NCBI GenBank assembly: GCA_017469265.1
Contig: JAFUGS010000060.1
Span: 1 to 64,000 of the forward strand
Length of the DNA stretch: 64,000 bases
Direction: 5' to 3'
Source: Clostridia bacterium
Lineage (GTDB): Bacteria > Bacillota > Clostridia > Christensenellales > Aristaeellaceae
Shown piece after piece: positions 52,755 to 61,082 of this stretch (its first letter is position 1; every line of letters begins with the position of its first letter). Made by a program: the position numbers and the translations under genes. The notes under the pieces are model-generated. The model saw nothing but the letters and a program-made list of their open reading frames with translations. It was not told the DNA's origin and did not search any database.

Positions 52755-54209
52755 ATGAAGAAACTGTTATCCATGCTCCTGACGCTGACGCTGCTGCTGA
52801 CGCTGGCGGCGCCCCTGATGGCCAGGGCGGACGATCCGGAAGAGATCACCATCCTCTACCCCGGTGAGGAAACGGATGAGATGGCGGCCTTCCTGAACGG
52901 AAAGTTCGCGGAAAAGGTGAAGGCGGACCTGAACATGAAGGTGAACTTCCGATTCCTCAGCTGGGAAGCCTACTGGGATCAGAAACAGCTGATGCTGGCG
53001 GCGAAGGAGCCCATTGACCTGTACTGGGATGGCCTGCCGGATCTGCCCACGATCGTGAACAACAAGGAAGCCCAGCCGCTGGATGACCTGATCGCCAAAT
53101 GCTGGCCGGAGAGCATGAAGGAGATTCTGCCGGACAGCCAGCTGGCCGGCGGCCGTATCGGCGGCGTCCTCTACGGGATTCCGTCCGCTTACGCCCCTTC
53201 GTCCGCCATGTTCCAGTTTGTCTGCGTGCGGCAGGATCTGCTGGAAAAGGTGGGCATGACCGAAATCAAAAACGCGGAAGACCTGCGGGAATTCGCACTG
53301 CGGGTGCAGGAACAACTGCCCCAGTACAAGGGCGGGGCGGATATCCTCTTCAAGCCCCTGACCCGGAACTTTACGGACGAGCAGTACACCTGGGTGGCCA
53401 GCCAGGATCTGGTGGTCTTTGGTGAGGAAAGCAAGAAGGCCTACAGCTACGCGCATACCCAGGCTTTCCAGGATGTGGCCAAATTCAACCGGGAAATGTT
53501 CCTGGACGGCCTGTACGGGGACGAGGTCGCCATCAAGTACAACGAGCGGGACAGCCGGATGCAGACAGGGCTGTACCTGTGGGTGGAAGGCTCCCTGGGC
53601 AAGGATAACGAGATCAGCGGAAGCGTGAAGGTGGCGGATCCGGACGCGGTTCTGGCGAACTATCTGCTGGCGCCGGAAAAGCCCCGTTACATCAACGCCA
53701 CCGGCGGCGAGGTGCTGTGCGTGCCTTATTCCGCGAAGAATCCGGAAGGCGCGATGAAATTCCTGGCCTGGATGTGGGGCAGTCAGGAAAACTACCTCTT
53801 CTGCCTCTACGGCGAGGAAGGCAAGGACTGGGAGCTGAACGCGGACGGCCGGCTGGTAACCCTGAGCGAGACCGCCCGGGGCGATGGTTACCTGTACGAG
53901 TGGATGTTCCGCAACGCGAACTACCAGGTCTTCCCGGAAGGCGTGAGCGACGAGTATATCGAGATGTACAGGCACTGGGACGACGAGGCGGTTCCCTCCG
54001 CCATGCTGGGCTTCGCCTTCGACAATTCCGGCCTGGAAGCGGTGGAAACCGCCTGCCTGGAAGCGTACAAGAAGCTGGAGCCGATTCTCTACGGCTATGT
54101 GGATTTCGAAACCGAGTATCCCAAGGCCATCGAGGCGCTGGAAGCCGCGGGCATCGAGCAGTATGTGGCGGAAGTGAACCGGCAGCTGGAAGCCTTCATG
54201 GGCGAGTAA
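52755..54209 (+). CDS. Extracellular sugar-binding protein (second Lpl-type system)
   Basis: The 484-residue protein has a signal peptide (MKKLLSMLLTLTLLLTLAAP, cut after about ARA at residue 25) and no lipobox. The mature part (EEITILYPGEETDEMAAFLN, DLYWDGLPDLPTIVNNKEAQ, a late NPEGAMKFLAWMWGSQENYL) is typical of family 1 oligosaccharide-binding proteins. It serves the two permeases just upstream. A strong AAGGAGG precedes the ATG. A hairpin after the gene probably limits read-through to the kinase. Confidence 0.92.
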   Translation: MKKLLSMLLTLTLLLTLAAPLMARADDPEEITILYPGEETDEMAAFLNGKFAEKVKADLNMKVNFRFLSWEAYWDQKQLMLAAKEPIDLYWDGLPDLPTIVNNKEAQPLDDLIAKCWPESMKEILPDSQLAGGRIGGVLYGIPSAYAPSSAMFQFVCVRQDLLEKVGMTEIKNAEDLREFALRVQEQLPQYKGGADILFKPLTRNFTDEQYTWVASQDLVVFGEESKKAYSYAHTQAFQDVAKFNREMFLDGLYGDEVAIKYNERDSRMQTGLYLWVEGSLGKDNEISGSVKVADPDAVLANYLLAPEKPRYINATGGEVLCVPYSAKNPEGAMKFLAWMWGSQENYLFCLYGEEGKDWELNADGRLVTLSETARGDGYLYEWMFRNANYQVFPEGVSDEYIEMYRHWDDEAVPSAMLGFAFDNSGLEAVETACLEAYKKLEPILYGYVDFETEYPKAIEALEAAGIEQYVAEVNRQLEAFMGE

Positions 54210-54250
54210 TCCGGAGGACCGCGGTTCTCATTCCGGTCGGACAGCAATGG

Positions 54251-54281
54251 GCCGGCAGGGGGATTCCCCTGCCGGCGCTTT
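54251..54281 (+). terminator. Attenuating terminator before the kinase gene
   Basis: GCCGGCAGGGG (54251-54261) pairs with CCCCTGCCGGC (54266-54276), followed by GCTTTT; it ends just before the ribosome site of the next gene. Confidence 0.65.
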
Positions 54282-54296
54282 TGAGAGGAGACAAAA

Positions 54297-55394
54297 ATGC
54301 GGCAGCTGCTGAGCCTTTTTCAGCTGGAAGGAACGCCCATCCAGTGCGTTCCCTTTGGACAGGGACACATCAATCAGACCTGGCTGGTGGTGACCAACCG
54401 GCCCCATCTGTATATCCTCCAACGGGTGAATACGGGCATCTTTCGAGACCCGGAGGGCCTGATGCGCAACCAGCGGCTTGTCGTCGCGCACATGCGGAAC
54501 AAGGGCCTGGACTCCCGCCACGTGCTGACGGCCGTGCCGACATGGGAAGGCGGCGATTTCTGCTGGGTGAATCCTGCCACGCGGGATGGAAAGGATGATC
54601 CTGCTTCGGACGGAAGGCAGTTCTGGCGGATGTATGAATACGTCACGGGCGGAATCTGCCTGGAGCGGGCGGAGAACGCGGAGGACTTCCGCCACAGCGG
54701 AGAAGGGTTCGGCGCGTTTCAGCGTCTTCTGGCGGACTTCCCGGCGGAGCGGCTGACGGAAACCATTCCGCGTTTTCATGACACCCCTGTCCGCTTTGCG
54801 GCCCTGCGGGAGGCCCTGCGGGCGGATCCGATGAACCGGGCCGCCGGCGTCCGGCGGGAGACAGATTTCCTGCTGGCGCGGGAAGATCGGGCCGGAATCC
54901 TTGTGCGGATGCAGCGGGCGGGGGAACTGCCCCTGCGGGTGACGCACAATGACACGAAGCTGAACAACGTCATGCTGGATGAAAAGACCAGGGAGCCCCT
55001 GTGCGTGCTGGATCTGGATACGGTGATGCCGGGCCTGGCGGCCACGGATTTCGGTGACGCGATCCGCTTCGGCGCCTCTACCGCCGCGGAGGATGAACCG
55101 GACACCAGCCGGGTCGGCCTGGATCTGTCCTATTACCGCGCCTTCGCGGAGGGATTCCTGTCCGCGTGTGGGGCCCATCTGTCCCCTGCGGAACTGGAAA
55201 CCCTGCCGGAAGGCGCCTGGTGCATGACGATGGAGTCCGCGGTCCGTTTCCTGACGGACTATCTGCAGGGAGATGTCTATTTCCATACGGAGCGGCCAGG
55301 GCAGAATCTGGACCGGACCCGAACCCAGATTGCCCTGGCCGAAGCGATGGAGCGCCGGGAAAAGGAGATCCGCGGGATGCTGGCCGGAGGCTGA
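54297..55394 (+). CDS. APH-fold sugar kinase, N-acetylhexosamine 1-kinase-like
   Basis: The 365-residue protein has the aminoglycoside-phosphotransferase fold: VPFGQGHINQTWLV near residue 18, the Brenner motif VTHNDTKLNNVML near 216 and the metal site CVLDLDTVMPGL near 238. HINQTW and HNDTKLNN recall NahK of Bifidobacterium, which makes N-acetylhexosamine 1-phosphates from imported sugars. That fits its position after an importer, but other small substrates are possible. GAGAGGAG precedes the ATG. It is the last gene of the MocA-importer operon. Confidence 0.75.
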   Translation: MRQLLSLFQLEGTPIQCVPFGQGHINQTWLVVTNRPHLYILQRVNTGIFRDPEGLMRNQRLVVAHMRNKGLDSRHVLTAVPTWEGGDFCWVNPATRDGKDDPASDGRQFWRMYEYVTGGICLERAENAEDFRHSGEGFGAFQRLLADFPAERLTETIPRFHDTPVRFAALREALRADPMNRAAGVRRETDFLLAREDRAGILVRMQRAGELPLRVTHNDTKLNNVMLDEKTREPLCVLDLDTVMPGLAATDFGDAIRFGASTAAEDEPDTSRVGLDLSYYRAFAEGFLSACGAHLSPAELETLPEGAWCMTMESAVRFLTDYLQGDVYFHTERPGQNLDRTRTQIALAEAMERREKEIRGMLAGG

Positions 55395-55481
55395 AAGCAC
55401 CGCGGAGAAGAATCCGTCGGAAGCGTGCCGCGGCACGCGGAAAATCATTTCCAGACCCGGAAAACCAAGACAGAAAAGAAG

Positions 55482-55508
55482 CCAGGATCCTCTACGATCC
55501 TGGTTTTT
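55482..55508 (+). terminator. Terminator of the MocA-importer operon
   Basis: CCAGGATC (55482-55489) pairs with GATCCTGG (55496-55503), followed by TTTTT. Confidence 0.8.
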
Positions 55509-55601
55509 CTGATCCCCCTTTTCTGTGGAGCTGAAGATGGATGGAGACGTGAGAAGAAAAAACGCAATGAATGCAGCCTGCATCCCTTTTGGCGCATGCG
55601 C

Positions 55602-55612
55602 TTTGCTATAAT
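55602..55612 (+). promoter_or_regulatory. Extended -10 promoter of the giant repeat protein
   Basis: TTTGCTATAAT contains TATAAT (55607-55612) with the upstream TGC of an extended -10 element; no clear -35 box is seen. Confidence 0.5.
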
Positions 55613-55687
55613 GCGGGAAAGGGCGGAGCCCGAGCGAGAGAAAAATATCGAAAAACATCGAGCGGGAATCCGAAGGAGGATGACGGG

Positions 55688-58600
55688 ATGAAAAAAAGAT
55701 GCTGGCTGCTGACGCTGTGCCTGCTGATCATCGCGCTTTGCAGCGCGGCCAGGGCGGAGCGGACGATCACGATGACCGTAAACGGCAGCGCTTCGACATC
55801 GCAGAACGTGCTGTCCAATGAAAACGTGACGCTGGTGATCGAAGCGCCGGGAGCAACCGCGGTGCGGCTTCGGGACGGGAACGAGGATAACTGGTATTAC
55901 TACGACGGCCGGGAGTGGAACACGGATTATATTGAGGCGAGCTGGACGTATAACAGCGGAGCCAAAACCGTCTATGCCCAGGCCAGGTACGACAGCTTTC
56001 CGGAGGGGACCAACCTCTGGGAAGAGGACCGGGAGGACCTGTGGCAGACCGGTGCGGAAAGCGCGCGCTTCACGCTGTACGTATCCGCCGAGGGCGAGAT
56101 GAATCCGCCGGCCGCGGCCTGGGTCGGGGCCTCCACCGTGGCCCGGGGAGAAACGCTGACGATGCGGATTTCCGGTACCCAGGGCAGAAATGAGTGGTTC
56201 TGGGTGGACGTCGGCCGGGTGCTGGATGAGGGTGATGAGATCGGATGGATGGATCATTATAACATGGGGGATGATCTGATTCTGACGCTGCCGACGCATG
56301 CTTTCGATCCGGGAACCTATGAGATGGATGTCTTCGCCGGCGCGGTGGGATGGGATAACAAAAGCACGGCGCTGCGGTTCACCGTTACGGAGCCGGCTCA
56401 GGCGCCGGGCGCGATGCTGTCCGTCTCCAGGCCGGAGGTCCGGATTCAGGAAGCGCAGAACATCTACGGCTATATTCCGGACGCGGACCGAATCGGCTTC
56501 ATGATCCGGAAACAGGAAGATCCGACCTGGTGGAACCGGGAGGAACGGGAAGGCCCCTTCGGCGTGCTGGAAAGATGGGGCTTTCCGGATAAAGGAACCT
56601 ACATCATCTCCTTGCTGGACCTGAGCGAGGAAACCGCGGTGGAGATCCGCGAGGCTTCGGTGACTGTCAGTCAGGACGCGCTTTCCGGCCGCCTGACCAT
56701 TCCGAATCTTTCCGGCATACCGAAGCGGGTTTCGACGGGTGAAGGCGTGAACGCTGTTCTGGAAATCGATGAGAATGCCTCCGGGTTCGACCTGGATCTG
56801 GAGTACTGCCAGGACAGCGGCGACCGGGAAGAGCTGCTGCATTTCAACCGTACGCTGGGGTCCGGTTCACTGACGCCGGAGATGATGCGGACGATTCATC
56901 TGCCCGCGACCCTTTTTCAGCGGGAAGGGATTTACCGGCTGCAGGTCGGGGTCTGGGCGGATCGGTACGAGGGCAATGGCGCCGAATGCTATTTCCTGTG
57001 CCGGGACGGGGAGCCGGAAGCACAGCTGACGCTGACGGTGAACGGCGGCACCGGGGATCTGGCGTCCTGGCCCAGCGGCAGGGGGCTGGACATCCGTGTG
57101 CAGGCACCGGAAAACGTGACCGCGGTCCGGCTGTGGAAAAACGGGTACTGGGATTACCGCGGCAATCCGCGGGAGGGACTGCGCTGGGAGGAAGGCTTTG
57201 GCGACGGGGATTACATGCTGATCGCCCAGGCAACCACGGCGGACCCCATCTGGCGTGCGGATGGGTTCGACTGGGAAAACTTCCAATGGGAGGACCTGGA
57301 CTGGTCCCTGTCCAGCGACGCGGTCAGGGTGCATTCTGCCAGCCAGGGGACGATGCAGATCCCGGAGGTGACCCTGTCCGCCGCCAGCGTGGCCCGGGGG
57401 GAGATCATTGCGGCCATCATTACACCCCAGCGGGAAAGTGAATGGTACTGGGCGGAACTGATGACCCTGCGGCGCGAAGAAGACCAGTGCTGGTATGAAA
57501 CGATCCGCCATCTGGATGGAAATGGCCAAAACCAGCTTCGGATCCATACGCTGGACCTGGAACCGGGAGATTACTATCTCCGGATCGGCATTGACGCCGA
57601 AGGCTGGGCCGGCAGGGATCGCGTGATTCCGATCATCGTCCGCGAGCCGGAAGGGGAACTGCCGGAAGCCATGCTGGACTTCAGCCGGGAAACCATGCAG
57701 GCCAGCGAGAACCTGACGGTCTATGCCTCCGCGCCCGGGTGCGATCATTTCCGGCTGGATATACGCTGGGACCGGGATCCGTACTGGGAGGACGGCCGGG
57801 ACGACTGGAAAAACGACAGCATTTCCTGGGGATGGGGCTGCGGCTGCGGCGGAACCTATACCTTTACGCTGTCTTACTGGCAGCCCGGAGCGCAGGAAGC
57901 GGGAACCATTACGAAGACGCTGACGGTTACCTCGGAAGGCGCGCTGGATCAGCCCGAAATGGAAGGCGTGCCGGCGGTCCTGAGCCTGGGAGAAGGCATC
58001 CGGGCCAGCTTCCAGGCCATTGACGGCGCGGAATGGTACAACGTGGGCATCCGGTACTCCGAAAACGGATGGGACTGGGAAGACCTGGTGAATGAAGAAC
58101 GGGATCCCGGGGAGGACGGCGCGACGGCGCTGGTTTTTGGACCGGAGATATTCTCCCGTACCGGCACCTATCAGATCTGGGTTGATGCGGCCGCGGTGGG
58201 GGTCGATAACGGATATCGCGAAGCACAGATGGAAGTGATCGATCCGGCGACGATCAGCGACAGCCTGGTGCTGAAAATCAACGGCGAAACGGATGGCGCG
58301 CAGGCGGAGGTCTACCTGCATGAGAATGTGCTGATCTCGGTGGACGCACCGGAAAATGTGACGGCCGTACGGATCCGGAACGCGTATAATGAATGGGAAT
58401 ACCGCTGGTGCGGGGATGACGCCTATGAATGGTGGATGGGCGCCCATCAGGGCGGGGATGACACCTACATTGCGCAGGCCAGCACGGATCGGTCCATTGT
58501 GGACTGGGCGGAGGCAAACGACGGCAGTCTGGACGGGTTCGACTGGAGCGGCCTGACCTGGAGCATGACCAGCGCGCCGGTGACCATGCATGTCATCTAT

Positions 58601-60400
58601 TGCGGTGACCTGGAGGCGCCGGAGATCACCTTCCCGAACGGGACGGCAGTGGAATGGGGAAACACGCTGGACTTTACCCTGACCCCTGTGGAGAATGCCT
58701 ACGGTTACGGCGTCCAGATCCGGAAGGCGCGGGACAGCGGGGAATGGTCAGAACCGGTGCTGGATATGGAAATCACCGCGGATGAAACCACCCTGCTTCA
58801 GATTCCCACGGACGCGCTGGAACCCGGGAACTATATGCTGGCCGTTGATCCCAGGCGCTATGGCTGGCACGGGGATCAGGAGCGCTATGCCTTTACCGTC
58901 CTGGCATCCGCCGGATGGACGGCGGAACCGCTGTTCCGGGCGGACAGGGCGGAAGCGCTGACCCTGGAAACGGTCACCTTCTCCGTCCGGGCGCCTGGCG
59001 CGGAGCGGGTGAAACTCTGCTTCGCTGATGCGGGAAACGTCTGGCAGGAGACGGAAGGGGAAAGCCTGATTTTCCGGGTGGGGATGAACTGGGTCAGAAC
59101 CTATGATCTGTACGCTTACGCGATATATCCGGACCAGGAGGACTGGCAGCCTGTGGGGGAAACCGTTTATGTCAGCGTGACCGCCCCGAACGGCGGCGTA
59201 TATGTGCGGGCCCTGACAGGGCCCGACACCGCGAGGACGGATGAAACCGTGACCTTTGAGGCGGCGCTGGATTTTTCGGAAGCAGGCGGAACGGGACATG
59301 GCGAGTGCTGGCTCAGCGATGAGAACGGCCAGATTCACGACATGGAAGTCAGCGAAACCACGGACGGAGGCGTGTGGCGGGTCACCTGCCGGATTCCGGC
59401 GGAAACCCTCGCGCCCGGACTGTACTATGTAACGGTGTACGCGCTTCCGGACAGAGCGGGATATGCCCTCGGCATGAAGGAACGGGCGGTCACCATCACG
59501 GAGGGAACGCCGGCCGGCACGCTGACCGCCAGCAAAAACCCGGTGGAAATCTTTGAAAACTTCACCCTGACGGTCAACGCCCCCGGCGCGACGGCTGTCG
59601 CCGTGTATGAGGACGGCTGGTGGGATTACGCGGCGGGATCCTTCCTGGAAGTTCCGATGAACACCTGGGGGGACGGAGAAACCGTTTATTACGCCAAATA
59701 CACGACCGCGGCAATCACGCCGGACGCGCCGGATTTCGACTGGGAAACGGTGGAATGGGACGGCCTGACCAACGCGGTCACCGTATATACGAACCCGCCT
59801 TCCTACGCGCTGGAAGTCCTGCGGTTTACGGTGAAAAACAGGGCCGTGATCCGGGGCAAGGAGCTTGAGATCACGGTTCTGAATGAAAACAGCCACCTGG
59901 AGAATGTGGCCTACGGCGCGCATCTGCTGCCCGTTGGGGGAAATTTCTCCGGTTCCAGCTGGTTTGGCGCGGATGCAGACAAAAAGATCCTGGTCAACAC
60001 CGCGGAAGTGGAGCCGGGCGAATACTGGCTGGAGGTTTCCGCCAACTGCATCAGCTGCTACGGAGTTTCGGACCGGATCCAGGTGACGGTTCTCCCGCGC
60101 CCGGCGGCTTCGACCGTGCTGACCCTGCCCGCGGGGCTGCGGGTGATTTCGGAGGAAGCCTTTGCCGGCGTGGCGGCGGAGAAAATCATCGTACCGGCGG
60201 GCGTGACGGAGATCGGATCCCGGGCTTTCGCGGACTGCCCCAATCTGATCGAGCTGGAGCTGCCTGAAGGGATCACCTCTTTCGCGGCGGACGCGCTGGA
60301 CGGATCGGGCACCATCTTCCTTTACGGAGAACCCGGAAGTGACCTGGAAGCTTACGCCGAAGCCTGCGATGGGCTGCGGTTTATCCCGGCCACGGAATAA
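55688..60400 (+). CDS. Giant secreted repeat protein with C-terminal BspA-type LRR
   Basis: The 1570-residue protein has a signal peptide (MKKRCWLLTLCLLIIALCSA) and no sortase motif. It is built from beta-rich, Trp-rich modules. The marker APGATAVR/APENVTAVR recurs at residues 53, 473, 887 and 1298, giving three and a half super-repeats of 411-420 residues. Each holds a TVNG-type domain, a VARG-type domain and further Ig-like strands (LEPGDYYLRI, LEPGNYMLAV). The last 95 residues form a BspA/LRR_5 unit (LRVISEEAFAGVAAEKIIVP). AAGGAGG precedes ATG 55688. It is likely a surface-exposed binding or scaffold protein; the function is unknown. Confidence 0.85.
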   Translation: MKKRCWLLTLCLLIIALCSAARAERTITMTVNGSASTSQNVLSNENVTLVIEAPGATAVRLRDGNEDNWYYYDGREWNTDYIEASWTYNSGAKTVYAQARYDSFPEGTNLWEEDREDLWQTGAESARFTLYVSAEGEMNPPAAAWVGASTVARGETLTMRISGTQGRNEWFWVDVGRVLDEGDEIGWMDHYNMGDDLILTLPTHAFDPGTYEMDVFAGAVGWDNKSTALRFTVTEPAQAPGAMLSVSRPEVRIQEAQNIYGYIPDADRIGFMIRKQEDPTWWNREEREGPFGVLERWGFPDKGTYIISLLDLSEETAVEIREASVTVSQDALSGRLTIPNLSGIPKRVSTGEGVNAVLEIDENASGFDLDLEYCQDSGDREELLHFNRTLGSGSLTPEMMRTIHLPATLFQREGIYRLQVGVWADRYEGNGAECYFLCRDGEPEAQLTLTVNGGTGDLASWPSGRGLDIRVQAPENVTAVRLWKNGYWDYRGNPREGLRWEEGFGDGDYMLIAQATTADPIWRADGFDWENFQWEDLDWSLSSDAVRVHSASQGTMQIPEVTLSAASVARGEIIAAIITPQRESEWYWAELMTLRREEDQCWYETIRHLDGNGQNQLRIHTLDLEPGDYYLRIGIDAEGWAGRDRVIPIIVREPEGELPEAMLDFSRETMQASENLTVYASAPGCDHFRLDIRWDRDPYWEDGRDDWKNDSISWGWGCGCGGTYTFTLSYWQPGAQEAGTITKTLTVTSEGALDQPEMEGVPAVLSLGEGIRASFQAIDGAEWYNVGIRYSENGWDWEDLVNEERDPGEDGATALVFGPEIFSRTGTYQIWVDAAAVGVDNGYREAQMEVIDPATISDSLVLKINGETDGAQAEVYLHENVLISVDAPENVTAVRIRNAYNEWEYRWCGDDAYEWWMGAHQGGDDTYIAQASTDRSIVDWAEANDGSLDGFDWSGLTWSMTSAPVTMHVIYCGDLEAPEITFPNGTAVEWGNTLDFTLTPVENAYGYGVQIRKARDSGEWSEPVLDMEITADETTLLQIPTDALEPGNYMLAVDPRRYGWHGDQERYAFTVLASAGWTAEPLFRADRAEALTLETVTFSVRAPGAERVKLCFADAGNVWQETEGESLIFRVGMNWVRTYDLYAYAIYPDQEDWQPVGETVYVSVTAPNGGVYVRALTGPDTARTDETVTFEAALDFSEAGGTGHGECWLSDENGQIHDMEVSETTDGGVWRVTCRIPAETLAPGLYYVTVYALPDRAGYALGMKERAVTITEGTPAGTLTASKNPVEIFENFTLTVNAPGATAVAVYEDGWWDYAAGSFLEVPMNTWGDGETVYYAKYTTAAITPDAPDFDWETVEWDGLTNAVTVYTNPPSYALEVLRFTVKNRAVIRGKELEITVLNENSHLENVAYGAHLLPVGGNFSGSSWFGADADKKILVNTAEVEPGEYWLEVSANCISCYGVSDRIQVTVLPRPAASTVLTLPAGLRVISEEAFAGVAAEKIIVPAGVTEIGSRAFADCPNLIELELPEGITSFAADALDGSGTIFLYGEPGSDLEAYAEACDGLRFIPATE

Positions 60401-60432
60401 GCGGCCGGATCTACGGAAGGAAAAGAAACATA

Positions 60433-60467
60433 CGCGGGGCCGGCGGATACGCCGGCCCCGCGCTTTA
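60433..60467 (+). terminator. Terminator after the giant protein gene
   Basis: CGCGGGGCCGGC (60433-60444) pairs perfectly with GCCGGCCCCGCG (60451-60462), followed by CTTT. Confidence 0.65.
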
Positions 60468-60554
60468 CGGACAGAAGGAACCGGGCTTTTCAGTGATCGC
60501 TGAGGCCGGGAAAAGCGCGCCTGTCCGGGAAAAGAATGTATGCAGGCAGCATTC

Positions 60555-60583
60555 TTGCGCTCCGGGAGGTTCAATGGTATAAC
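60555..60583 (+). promoter_or_regulatory. Promoter of the HTH-kinase operon
   Basis: TTGCGC (60555-60560) and TATAAC (60578-60583) are 17 bases apart, 62 bases before the HTH start. Confidence 0.5.
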
Positions 60584-60645
60584 TATGACAGCATCCACAG
60601 ATAACGGCAGCGGCCGGCATGATCAGAAAAACGGGGGGTTGCGGC

Positions 60646-61080
60646 ATGGCGGATAAAGTCAGCACCGATTCCCTGCTCAGAAAAATATTCCGGACGAAAA
60701 ACCTGAATACGTTTCTGCAGCAGAACGAGCAGCATCTGCGGACCGTTGATTTTCAGACGCTGCTGCGGGATTACTGCGCGGCGCGAAACATGATTCCGGA
60801 GCGGGTCATCCTGCTGGCGCAGATCGACCGAACCTATGGGCATCAACTGTTCAACGGCACGCGCCGGCCTTCCCGGGAGCGGGTGCTGCAGCTGGCCGTG
60901 GCCCTTGGCCTGTCGCTGGAGGAGACGCAGCGGCTGCTGCAGGCGGCCGGCCGGAGCGCGCTGTACCCCCGGCTGAAGCGGGACGCGGTGGTAATCTTCT
61001 GTCTGAAGAACGGATACGACATGATGCGGACCCAGGAACTGATGAGCAGGTACGATCTGACGCCGCTGGGGGAATCATAA
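60646..61080 (+). CDS. Small HTH protein coupled to a Ser/Thr kinase
   Basis: The 144-residue protein contains an XRE-like helical region at about residues 40-90 (DYCAARNMIPERVILLAQID, HQLFNGTRRPSRERVLQLAV, GLSLEETQRLL), the pattern of a lambda-repressor-type DNA-binding domain, flanked by helices. No sensor domain is evident. The ATG at 60646 is 27 bases into a slightly longer frame and has only a weak GGGGGG site. It ends 2 bases before the kinase gene, so the two are almost certainly co-translated and may form a regulator-kinase pair. Confidence 0.7.
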   Translation: MADKVSTDSLLRKIFRTKNLNTFLQQNEQHLRTVDFQTLLRDYCAARNMIPERVILLAQIDRTYGHQLFNGTRRPSRERVLQLAVALGLSLEETQRLLQAAGRSALYPRLKRDAVVIFCLKNGYDMMRTQELMSRYDLTPLGES

Positions 61081-61082
61081 GG

